A DNA stretch of 64,000 nucleotides from Novosphingobium sp. MD-1 (GTDB lineage: Bacteria; Pseudomonadota; Alphaproteobacteria; Sphingomonadales; Sphingomonadaceae), in NCBI RefSeq assembly GCF_001014975.1, contig NZ_BBXA01000027.1, positions 186,001 to 250,000 on the forward strand, read 5' to 3'. Each line of letters begins with the position of its first letter. Position 1 is the stretch's first letter. The notes below the pieces were generated by a model. That model worked only from the letters and a program-made list of their open reading frames with translations, had not been told where the DNA came from and did not search any database. This document shows positions 55,336 through 64,000 of the stretch, piece after piece. Both the position numbers and the translations under genes were made by a program.

Positions 55336-55944
55336 TCAGCGGACCCATTTCGCGAGGTCGGCGGCGACGGCCTTCCCGTCCTTCTCGCCGGGCAGCAGCG
55401 CGATCGGCTTGCCGTCGGGCGCCATCAGATAGACGCCGCGGCTGTGGTCCATCAGATAGGCATCGGGCGCGGTGCCGGGGCGCTTCTGATAATAGACGGC
55501 AAAAGCCTTGGCCGCTTGCGCGACTTGAGCCTCGCTGCCGGTCAGGCCTAGCAGTTCCGGGCCGAAATTGGCGGCGAACTGGCCGACGACCTGCGGCGTA
55601 TCGCGCGCGGGGTCGATCGTCACGAAGATCGGCTGCACCTTCTTCGCCAGGTCGGCGTGATCCTTCGCGAACAGGTGATAGCCCTGCATCACGTGCTGGA
55701 GATCGAGCGGGCAGACATCCGGGCAGAAGCTGTAGCCGAAGTACACGATGCGGTACTTGCCCGCGAAATCGTTGAAGTGAACGGTCTTGCCGTCCTTGTC
55801 GACAAGCGTGAAATCGCCGCCGATCGCCGCGCCTTCCAGCGGCGGGGTTTCGGTGGGGGTGGAACTGCCGCACGCGGAAAGCGTGGCGGCCAGGGCGGTT
55901 AGCGCTGCAAGGAAGATCGGTCGGGCCATGGCGGGACGGTTCAT
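55336..55944 (-). CDS. SCO1/SenC-type copper-binding lipoprotein
   Basis: 202 aa. Lipobox LSAC near residue 25 makes it a membrane-anchored periplasmic protein. Thioredoxin-like fold with copper motif [10 protein letters not shown] (C-x3-C) and the distal His in DHSRGVYLM. It assists assembly of the CuA centre of cytochrome oxidase or redox handling of copper. First gene of the leftward group ending in ribE. Confidence 0.92.
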   Translation of the reverse strand: MNRPAMARPIFLAALTALAATLSACGSSTPTETPPLEGAAIGGDFTLVDKDGKTVHFNDFAGKYRIVYFGYSFCPDVCPLDLQHVMQGYHLFAKDHADLAKKVQPIFVTIDPARDTPQVVGQFAANFGPELLGLTGSEAQVAQAAKAFAVYYQKRPGTAPDAYLMDHSRGVYLMAPDGKPIALLPGEKDGKAVAADLAKWVR

Positions 55945-56008
55945 GCTCTGCTAACACGGGTTCCGCAAGGGGCGAGTCCGGCAGGCTCGCAGCAGAAGGA
56001 ACAGGGAC

Positions 56009-56650
56009 GTGAACACGCGGCGGCACAACGGGCTTCGATCGGCTTTCGCGGGACTGGCGATGATCGCCGGGCTCGGGCTGGGTTTGGGTCTCGCCGCGCC
56101 CGCGCAAGCGCAGTTTTCGGAAAGCTACAAGTTCCTCGAAGCCGTGAAGAAGAAGGACGGCGAAAAGGTCCAGAATGCGCTGAACGAGCCCGGCACCCAG
56201 ATCGTCAACACGCGCGACGTCACCTCCGGCGAATCCGCGCTGCACATCGTGACCGCCCGCCGCGATCTGACCTGGATGCAGTTCCTGGTCGCCAAGGGCG
56301 CCAATGTGAACGTCCGCGACGTGAAGGGCACCACGCCGCTGGTGATGGCGGTCGATCTGGGCTTTGCCGAAGGCGTGGATTTCCTCATCAAGAGCGGCGC
56401 GCGCGTCGATGAACCGAACAACACCGGCGAAACCCCGCTGATCAACGCGGTGCATCGCCGCGACATGGCGATCATCCGCATGTTGCTGAAGGCCGGCGCC
56501 AACCCGGAGCGACCGGACAATTCGGGCCGTTCCGCGCGGGATTATGCCGCGCTCGACGGCAAGAACAGCGCCGTGCTGGAAGAGATCGACAACGCCATGA
56601 AGGCCGCCAAGGCTGCCCCGCAGAAGCCCACCTACGGGCCTTCGTTCTGA
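56009..56650 (+). CDS. Secreted ankyrin-repeat protein
   Basis: 213 aa, GTG start with GGAACAGGG upstream. Signal peptide SAFAGLAMIAGLGLGLGLAAPAQA. About four ankyrin repeats (residues 70-195), e.g. SGESALHIVTARRDLTWMQFLV, TPLVMAVDLGFAEGVDFLI and TPLINAVHRRDMAIIRMLLK. Likely a periplasmic protein-binding module; partner unknown. Divergent from the Sco1 gene. Confidence 0.88.
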   Translation: MNTRRHNGLRSAFAGLAMIAGLGLGLGLAAPAQAQFSESYKFLEAVKKKDGEKVQNALNEPGTQIVNTRDVTSGESALHIVTARRDLTWMQFLVAKGANVNVRDVKGTTPLVMAVDLGFAEGVDFLIKSGARVDEPNNTGETPLINAVHRRDMAIIRMLLKAGANPERPDNSGRSARDYAALDGKNSAVLEEIDNAMKAAKAAPQKPTYGPSF

Positions 56651-56657
56651 TCGGGCC

Positions 56658-57323
56658 GTGGCGATGACATCCGCTTCTGAATCGACGCTCGACGCTATCC
56701 GCCTGCAACTGGCGCCCCACGTGGCCGAAGCCGCCGTGTTCGATGGATGGGGCGAGGCCGCCGTGGCCAGCGCTGCCGATGCGGCCGGGGTGGACCCGGC
56801 GGTTGCGGCGTTCGCGTTCGGGGGCAAGCCCATGGCGATGATCGCGGCGTGGATCGCGCGCATCGATGCCGACATGGCCGAAGCCCTGCCGACCGCCCGG
56901 ATCGGCAACCTGCCGATCCGCGAGCGCATCCGCACGCTGGTGCAGTTCCGGCTCGATGCGCTGGCCGGCCGCGAGGAAGCGCTCCGCCGTGCGCTGGCGA
57001 TCATGGCCATGCCGCAGAACGTGCCCACGGCCATGAAGCTCGGCTGGCACAGCGCCGATGCGATGTGGCGGCTCGCCGGCGATACCGCGACGGACTACAA
57101 CCACTATACCAAGCGCGCCACGCTGGCGGCGATCTATGCCGCCACGCTGGCCGTCCACGCCGAGGACAAGAGCGAGGGCCATGCCGATACGCGCGCGTTC
57201 CTCGATCGGCGGATCGAGGGCGTGATGCGTTTCGAGAAGGCCAAGGCCCGGCTGACCCGCCCGCGCGAGGAAACCTTCAGCGTGATGCGCCTGTTCGGCC
57301 GCCTGCGGTATCCCGCGCGATAA
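56658..57323 (+). CDS. COQ9-family protein
   Basis: 221 aa (or 219 from ATG 56664). TetR-like helical fold of COQ9: FDGWGEAAVASAADAAGVDPAVAAFAF at the N-terminus, PQNVPTAMKLGWHSADAMWRLAGDTATDYNHYTKRATLAAIYAATL in the middle, the part typical of COQ9 (lipid binding, supports ubiquinone hydroxylation). Eight bases behind the ankyrin gene and on the same strand. Confidence 0.9.
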   Translation: MAMTSASESTLDAIRLQLAPHVAEAAVFDGWGEAAVASAADAAGVDPAVAAFAFGGKPMAMIAAWIARIDADMAEALPTARIGNLPIRERIRTLVQFRLDALAGREEALRRALAIMAMPQNVPTAMKLGWHSADAMWRLAGDTATDYNHYTKRATLAAIYAATLAVHAEDKSEGHADTRAFLDRRIEGVMRFEKAKARLTRPREETFSVMRLFGRLRYPAR

Positions 57324-57398
57324 GAGCCACTTGACCGGCGTCAATGCGCGCGGTGGCAAGGTCGCGCCAGTGGAGCCATGCTAATTTCAGGCTCCTTA

Positions 57399-57417
57399 TT
57401 GCGAATGCCTTGCAAAT
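57399..57417. promoter_or_regulatory. Possible iron-regulator (Fur-type) site before feoA
   Basis: TTGCGAAT and TTGCAAAT halves at an 11-base period upstream of the feoA start. They resemble halves of alphaproteobacterial iron boxes but are direct rather than inverted. Weak call. Confidence 0.3.
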
Positions 57418-57439
57418 GCTTTCGGCCTATGGCAGCGCC

Positions 57440-57693
57440 GTGAGCGTGACACTCGACCAGATCCCACTTGGAACGCCCGCGCGAATCGATTCCGTCGATT
57501 GGGACTTGCTCGTGCCCGAAGAGGCGGAGCGGCTGCGCGCGCTGGGGCTGGATGCCGGGGCGCATGTGCGCCTCGCCTATCGCGGCGTATTTGTTTCGCG
57601 CGATCCGCTGGCGGTGGAGATCGGCCGGATGACGGTGGCGCTGCGGCGCGTGCATGCCCGGGCGATGCATGTCGAACTGATCGGAGCAACGGC

Positions 57694-57697
<4 letters not shown>
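57440..57697 (+). CDS. feoA: Ferrous iron transport protein A
   Basis: 85 aa from GTG 57440; an ATG at 57416 gives 93 aa and cannot be excluded. SH3-like small protein: VTLDQIPLGTPARIDSVDW, AERLRALGLDAGAHVRLAYRG and DPLAVEIGRMTVALRRVHARAM. It assists FeoB in Fe2+ uptake. The stop overlaps the feoB start (ATGA). Confidence 0.88.
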
Positions 57698-59550
<1,853 letters not shown>

Positions 59551-59645
59551 TTTTGCCCCGCGTTGTGGAAAGGACGGGGGGCGGACTCGCCCTGCCGCCG
59601 CGCATTGGCTAGGCCAGCCTCCACATTCACACGGGACACGATTCG

Positions 59646-60206
59646 ATGGCAGGCAGCGTCAACAAGGTCATTCTGGTCGGCAATCTGGGGGCTGACCCGG
59701 AAGTGCGCTCGTTCCAGAACGGCGGCAAGGTCTGCAACCTGCGCATCGCCACGTCGGAAACGTGGAAGGATCGCAATTCGGGCGAGCGGCAGGAACGCAC
59801 CGAATGGCACAGCGTGGCGATCTTCTCCGAAGGTCTGGCGGGCGTGGCCGAACGGTTCCTGCGCAAGGGCAGCAAGGTCTATATCGAAGGCCAGCTCCGC
59901 ACCCGCAAGTGGCAGGACCAGTCGGGCAATGACCGCTACAGCACCGAAGTCGTGCTGCAAGGCCCCGGCGCGGTGCTGACCATGCTGGATGGCGCGCCCG
60001 GTGCCGGTGGCGGTAGCGGTGGGGGCGGCGGCTTCGGCGGTGGCCAGCGCTCGGGCGGCGGCGGTGGCGGCTGGAACGAAGGCGGCAGCAGTGGCGGCTC
60101 CTCGCGCGGGGGCGGATCGTCCTCGGGCGGTGGCTGGAACCAGGGCGGCGGCGGATCGTCCGGCGGCGGCTTCTCCGACGATCTGGACGACGATATCCCG
60201 TTCTGA
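59646..60206 (+). CDS. ssb: Single-stranded DNA-binding protein
   Basis: 186 aa. OB-fold N-terminal half [21 protein letters not shown] with [11 protein letters not shown] and [17 protein letters not shown]; long Gly/Ser-rich linker from about residue 118; acidic tip DDLDDDIPF, which binds partner replication and repair proteins. Followed by a strong terminator. Confidence 0.97.
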   Translation: MAGSVNKVILVGNLGADPEVRSFQNGGKVCNLRIATSETWKDRNSGERQERTEWHSVAIFSEGLAGVAERFLRKGSKVYIEGQLRTRKWQDQSGNDRYSTEVVLQGPGAVLTMLDGAPGAGGGSGGGGGFGGGQRSGGGGGGWNEGGSSGGSSRGGGSSSGGGWNQGGGGSSGGGFSDDLDDDIPF

Positions 60207-60213
60207 CCTTCCG

Positions 60214-60239
60214 AACCTCCCCGCCGCCGGGGAGGTTTT
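60214..60239. terminator. Terminator between ssb and queE
   Basis: Perfect 9-bp stem AACCTCCCC / GGGGAGGTT (60214-60222 with 60229-60237), six-base loop, TTTT tail on the plus strand. It serves ssb and may also stop leftward queE transcription. Confidence 0.85.
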
Positions 60240-60240
60240 G

Positions 60241-60984
60241 CTATGTGCCGCGGGTATCCCCGTAGAGGTGGATGTGCAGCCGGTCGGTGAAGCGCCAGCC
60301 GGCCTTCATCGCGGCTTCGGCCAGCCAGGCGGACCGTTCGCGCAAGGGGGCGCTGGCGGTGCCTTCGGGCATCACGAACAGGCGGTCCGACGGAATGGCG
60401 TAATGCGCCTGCAGCGCCGCGATCTCGTCCAGATCGTCGGGCGTGGCGACCACGAACTTGAAGAAGGCGCGCGGTTCGATGGCCCAGTGCGCCAGCCGTT
60501 CGGGCACCAGCGCCAGATCGGCCGGGTTGCCCGAATGGGCCAGCTTGGGGCTGACGTTGTACTGGTCCACCAGCGCGTCCAGCGTCTGCGTCGGGGGCAC
60601 GCTGCCGTTGGTCTCGATCTCCACATGCAGGCGGGGCCGCGCTTCCTTCAGGATCGTCAGCAGGCGGATGAGGGCGGGGGCCTGCAACAGCGGTTCGCCG
60701 CCGGTCACCACCAGCCGGTCCTGCGGATGGGCCAGCAGGCGCAGCGCCACGTCGCGCTCGTCCAGCGTGATCTGGTTCTCGCCGCGCTCGAAGGCGATTG
60801 CGTCACGGTGCGGCCGGTTGTCGCCGGTGAAGCGCCAGGTGTAGGCGGTATCGCACCAGCGGCAGGCAAGATTGCAGCGCGACAGGCGCAGGAACACCGA
60901 AGGGCGGCCGATTGACGGCCCTTCGCCCTGCAACGAGGCGAAGATTTCCGGTTCGCCCGGCGTGGTGGTGGCAAGTGTCAGCAT
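60241..60984 (-). CDS. queE: 7-carboxy-7-deazaguanine synthase
   Basis: 247 aa from ATG 60984; an upstream in-frame start at 61005 is possible. Radical-SAM cysteines C37-x3-C41-x2-C44 in SRCNLACRWCDTAYTW; EIFASLQGEGPSIGRPSVFLRL is the QueE N-terminus and VVTGGEPLLQAPAL the next SAM-binding part. It makes the 7-deazapurine core for queuosine. Faces ssb across a terminator. Confidence 0.93.
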   Translation of the reverse strand: MLTLATTTPGEPEIFASLQGEGPSIGRPSVFLRLSRCNLACRWCDTAYTWRFTGDNRPHRDAIAFERGENQITLDERDVALRLLAHPQDRLVVTGGEPLLQAPALIRLLTILKEARPRLHVEIETNGSVPPTQTLDALVDQYNVSPKLAHSGNPADLALVPERLAHWAIEPRAFFKFVVATPDDLDEIAALQAHYAIPSDRLFVMPEGTASAPLRERSAWLAEAAMKAGWRFTDRLHIHLYGDTRGT

Positions 60985-61014
60985 GGCGCGGGCCAACGGA
61001 CGCAATTCAACCTC

Positions 61015-61078
61015 CGTTGGGTTCGAGCGAAGTCGAGAACCATCGCGCGGAGTGTCTCGGCTTTGCTCGACACGAACG
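61015..61078. repeat. Dispersed inverted-repeat element, intergenic copy
   Basis: Imperfect 24-base arms (61015-61038 and 61055-61078) with a 16-base centre, sharing TCGAG-GAA/GTAG-TCGAGA and GCTCGACACGAACG motifs with the copy inside valS. It lies in the gap between queE and valS. Small repeats of this kind are scattered in sphingomonad genomes. Confidence 0.7.
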
Positions 61079-61092
61079 GAGCAGGCATCACA

Positions 61093-64000
61093 TCACCCCA
61101 GCCGCGCCAGCGCAGCAGCCAGCCGCTCGGCCTCGGCGCTGTGGTGCGCGTGATCGGCGCGGGCTTTCTCGACCGCCTCGGGCTTGGCCTTCTCGACGAA
61201 AGCCGGGTTGTTCAGCCGCCCTTCGAGCGATTTGGCTTCCTTCTGCGCGGCGGCGAGCGCCTTTTCGAGACGGGCCTTTTCGGCGGCGATGTCGATCACA
61301 CCTTCCAGCGGGATGACGATGTTGGCATCGCCAGCACCGATCTGCATCGCGGCACCGGCTGGGGCCGATTCGAAGCGGATCGACGAAAGCCGCGCCAGCC
61401 GGTCGATCGCCGGGCCGTTCGCCTCGATGATCGCGCGCGTGGCCGCGCTGGGTTCGGGCAGATAGGCGTCCAGCTTGGCCCCGGGCGCGATGCCGAGCTC
61501 GTTCTTGGCGGTGCGCAAGGCGGAAACCAGCGCGATCAGCCATTCGACCTCACGCTTCGCCGCCGCATCGACCGCCGCCTTGGGCTGGGGCCAGGCCGCC
61601 ACGATCAGCTCGCCGGCGCGCGCGCCCGTCTTGTTCCACAGCTCCTCGGTCACGAAGGGCATGAACGGGTGGAGCAGGACGAGGATCTGGTCGAGCACCC
61701 AGCCCGCGACGGCCCTGGTCTCGTCGTCGAACGATCCCTTGATCAGTTCGATGTACCAGTCGCAGAACGTGTCCCACACGAAGTGGTAGATCGCGTTGGC
61801 GGCGGCGTCGAAGCGCAGGTCGGCCATCGCCTTGTCGAGTTCGGCCACGGTGTCGACGACTTCGCCGATGATCCACTGGTTCACGGCAAGCTGCGGCGCG
61901 ATGCCGGGGCCGGTGTGATCGCCGATGCCGCCGGTGATGCCATTGCTCTGGCAGAAACGCGCGGCGTTCCACAGCTTCGTGGCGAAGTTGCGATACCCCT
62001 CCACGCGCTTTTCATCCATCTTCACGTCGCGGCCCTGGCTTTCCATGGCACACATGAAAAAGCGCAGCGCGTCCGCGCCGTACTGGTCGATCAGGCCCAG
62101 CGGATCGACCACGTTGCCCTTGGACTTGGACATCTTCTGCCCGTCCGCCGCGCGGACCAGCCCATGCAGGTAAAGCCGCTTCCACGGCACTTCCTTCATG
62201 AAATGGAGGCCCTGCATCGCCATGCGCGCGTCCCAGAAGAACAGGATGTCGAAGCCCGAGACGAGCAGGTCGTTGGGGTAGTGCCGGGCGAGCAGGGAGT
62301 TCTTCCCAGCCCCTTTTGCCCCACTCCCGTTCGCATCGAGCGTAGTCGAGATGCCGTGCGCAGGTGTCTCGACTGCGCTCGACACGAACGGAGGTTGGGT
62401 TTGATCGTCTTCCGGCCAGCCGAGCGTGGCGAACGGCCACAGCGCGGAGGAGAACCAGGTGTCTAGGACGTCATCATCGCGAAAGAGAGCAATTTCATTT
62501 CGCTCTTCTTCCATAGCCTTTAGCTGAGCAGATATGGCAGCATCCGCGTTGGGATAGATCTTGATGTCATCCGGTTTGGCATAGGTTGAATAGAATTCTG
62601 CGGCTTTTGCTTTTGCTTCCGTTTCGTTTTCTGCAACGAAAACAGCCTCATCCTCTATTTCGGTCGACCAGCCAACTTGCTTGATATGGAGACCGATCCC
62701 TCCATCGGAGTTGCGGATAGGCCCATACCAAGCCGGAATCCGGTGCCCCCACCACAATTGCCGGCTCACGCACCACGGCTGGATGTTCTCCATCCAGTTG
62801 AAGAAGGTCTTTTCCCAGGTCTTGGGCACGATCTCGATCGCGCCGGAGCGCACGGCTTCCATCGGCGCCTTGGCGAGCGTTTCGGCATCGACGTACCACT
62901 GGTCGGTCAGCCAAGGTTCGATCACCACGCCGCCGCGATCGCCGAACGGTGTCTGGATCGTGCGCGGTTCGGCGTCGTGGAGGACTTCGTTGCCGTCCTT
63001 GTCCTTGGTCACGTGCGGGATCAGGAAGCCGGCCTCCTTCATCCGCTCGATCACCAGCTTGCGCGCGTCGAACCGGTCCAGCCCCACGAATTCGGCGGGC
63101 ACCAGCCCGTCCGCCGTCTGCACCACCTTCGCTTCGGCATCGAACATGTTGAGCATGTCGCCCGCCTTGATGCCGGCGCGGCGGCCGACGTCGAAGTCGT
63201 TGAAATCGTGCCCCGGCGTGATCTTCACCGCGCCGCTGCCCAGTTCCGGGTCAGCGTGTTCGTCGGCCACCACCTTGAACCGGCGGCCGGTCAGCGGCTG
63301 GACGATGTCCTTGCCGATCACGCTCTTGTAGCGCGGATCGTCCGGATGGACCGCCACGGCCATGTCGGCCAGCATCGTTTCGGGGCGCGTGGTGGCAACC
63401 TCGATGTAATCCAGCCCGTCGTTGCGGGTCACGCCGTCGGCCAGCGGATACTTGAAGTGCCAGAACCCGCCCTGCACCTCGCGCGTTTCCACTTCGAGGT
63501 CGCTGATCGCGGTCTTGAGCTTGGGGTCCCAGTTCACCAGCCGCTTGTCGCGGTAGATTAGCCCCTGATTATAGAGGTCGACGAACACCTTCACCACGGC
63601 CTTGGTGAAATGCGGGTCCATGGTGAACTGCTCACGGCTCCAGTCCATCGAGCAGCCGAGGCGCCGCAACTGGCGGGTGATCGTGCCGCCGGATTCGGCC
63701 TTCCATTCCCACACCTTCTCCACGAACTGTTCGCGCGTGTAGTTGGTGCGCTTGTCCTGCCGCGCTTCCATCTGGCGTTCGACCACCATCTGCGTGGCGA
63801 TGCCGGCATGGTCGGTGCCGACCACCCACAGCGCATCCTTGCCGCGCAGCCGCTCGTAGCGGATCACCACGTCCTGCAGCGTGTTGTCCAGCGCGTGGCC
63901 GATGTGGAGCGATCCCGTGACGTTCGGCGGCGGGTTTACGATCGTGAACGGCACCGCTTCGGGCCGTTCGGGGCGGAAAAGCCCGTTCGTTTCCCAATGG
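61093..64000 (-). CDS. valS: Valyl-tRNA synthetase, N-terminus beyond window
   Basis: At least 968 codons; the open frame runs off the right edge (residues [14 protein letters not shown] continue upstream of the GTG at 63954). Class I synthetase: HIGH in [23 protein letters not shown], editing domain, anticodon-binding domain and a C-terminal coiled coil ([23 protein letters not shown]). It charges tRNA-Val. Odd points: an in-frame repeat element at 62328-62390 inside the catalytic part, and an AT-rich patch at about 62470-62700 just before the [14 protein letters not shown] motif. Confidence 0.95.
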   Translation of the reverse strand, partial: HWETNGLFRPERPEAVPFTIVNPPPNVTGSLHIGHALDNTLQDVVIRYERLRGKDALWVVGTDHAGIATQMVVERQMEARQDKRTNYTREQFVEKVWEWKAESGGTITRQLRRLGCSMDWSREQFTMDPHFTKAVVKVFVDLYNQGLIYRDKRLVNWDPKLKTAISDLEVETREVQGGFWHFKYPLADGVTRNDGLDYIEVATTRPETMLADMAVAVHPDDPRYKSVIGKDIVQPLTGRRFKVVADEHADPELGSGAVKITPGHDFNDFDVGRRAGIKAGDMLNMFDAEAKVVQTADGLVPAEFVGLDRFDARKLVIERMKEAGFLIPHVTKDKDGNEVLHDAEPRTIQTPFGDRGGVVIEPWLTDQWYVDAETLAKAPMEAVRSGAIEIVPKTWEKTFFNWMENIQPWCVSRQLWWGHRIPAWYGPIRNSDGGIGLHIKQVGWSTEIEDEAVFVAENETEAKAKAAEFYSTYAKPDDIKIYPNADAAISAQLKAMEEERNEIALFRDDDVLDTWFSSALWPFATLGWPEDDQTQPPFVSSAVETPAHGISTTLDANGSGAKGAGKNSLLARHYPNDLLVSGFDILFFWDARMAMQGLHFMKEVPWKRLYLHGLVRAADGQKMSKSKGNVVDPLGLIDQYGADALRFFMCAMESQGRDVKMDEKRVEGYRNFATKLWNAARFCQSNGITGGIGDHTGPGIAPQLAVNQWIIGEVVDTVAELDKAMADLRFDAAANAIYHFVWDTFCDWYIELIKGSFDDETRAVAGWVLDQILVLLHPFMPFVTEELWNKTGARAGELIVAAWPQPKAAVDAAAKREVEWLIALVSALRTAKNELGIAPGAKLDAYLPEPSAATRAIIEANGPAIDRLARLSSIRFESAPAGAAMQIGAGDANIVIPLEGVIDIAAEKARLEKALAAAQKEAKSLEGRLNNPAFVEKAKPEAVEKARADHAHHSAEAERLAAALARLG
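62328..62390. repeat. Dispersed inverted-repeat element inserted in frame in valS
   Basis: Arms 62328-62351 and 62367-62390 (24 bases, 21 complementary), 15-base centre. It is clearly related to the copy at 61015-61078. Together with flanking bases it adds roughly 30 residues (around [20 protein letters not shown]) between conserved ValS motifs without breaking the frame. Confidence 0.8.

Overview
The window is GC-rich and densely coded. It reads as chromosomal DNA of an alphaproteobacterium, most likely a sphingomonad (Novosphingobium/Sphingobium-like). The reasons are the abundance of TonB-dependent receptors, the COQ9-type and YcgN-type proteins, the FeoAB layout, and a catabolic cluster rich in Rieske, SDR, GST, VOC and CoA-ligase genes. 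This is inferred from gene content only; no 16S gene is present.

Left core block (1-14.9 kb): the end of an O-acetylhomoserine sulfhydrylase gene, the propionyl/acetyl-CoA carboxylase alpha subunit, etfB-etfA and sucC-sucD, closed by a strong terminator, then galU. A coupled group follows: a GT2 glycosyltransferase, a YdjC/ChbG-type deacetylase, an ECF sigma factor, a FecR anti-sigma factor and an STN-domain TonB receptor. A secreted protein of unknown function ends the block.

Accessory block (14.9-43.4 kb): a 24-nt copy of the 3' end of the tRNA-Val gene lies at 14904-14927, and the intact tRNA-Val(UAC) gene lies at 43353-43428. The two are direct repeats. The DNA between them lies on the 3' side of the tRNA gene, as expected for an element integrated into a tRNA gene. 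No integrase is visible; only an IS200-like transposase fragment sits beside the tRNA. Inside is a catabolic regulon. A phthalate-type trio (Rieske oxygenase, dihydrodiol dehydrogenase, decarboxylase) stands at the left. LeuC/LeuD-like hydratase subunits and two convergent MarR genes come next. A seven-gene coupled operon follows (AMP ligase, alpha/beta hydrolase, APH-fold kinase, divergent enolase, D-2-hydroxyacid dehydrogenase, Ser-less alpha/beta hydrolase, AMP ligase). Then come VOC, GST, SMP-30, AhpD/CMD, SnoaL, SDR and MFS genes, another SDR and GST, a TonB receptor, a DUF3237 gene, a class III CoA-transferase and an HMG-CoA-lyase-like gene. The promoters inside this block share a palindromic 12-mer, TTAGNATNCTAA: four sites match fully and four more match partly. 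I take it to be the operator of one of the MarR proteins.

Right core block (43.4-64 kb): a LysR/SDR divergent pair, then a four-gene operon likely used for organosulfur compounds (TonB receptor, NtaA/DszA-type flavin monooxygenase, GPH-type transporter, TauD-type dioxygenase). After it come ribD-ribE with four upstream genes (Sco1, YcgN, YgjP-type peptidase, a coiled-coil membrane protein), an ankyrin protein, a COQ9-like protein, feoA-feoB, ssb, queE and valS, which runs off the window. A dispersed inverted-repeat element occurs upstream of queE and again, in frame, inside valS. valS also holds a short AT-rich patch.

The most interesting candidates for an undescribed system are the tRNA-bounded regulon as a whole, and within it the kinase/enolase-paralogue/D-2-hydroxyacid-dehydrogenase module. 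That enolase keeps its metal ligands and catalytic lysines but has lost other conserved active-site residues.
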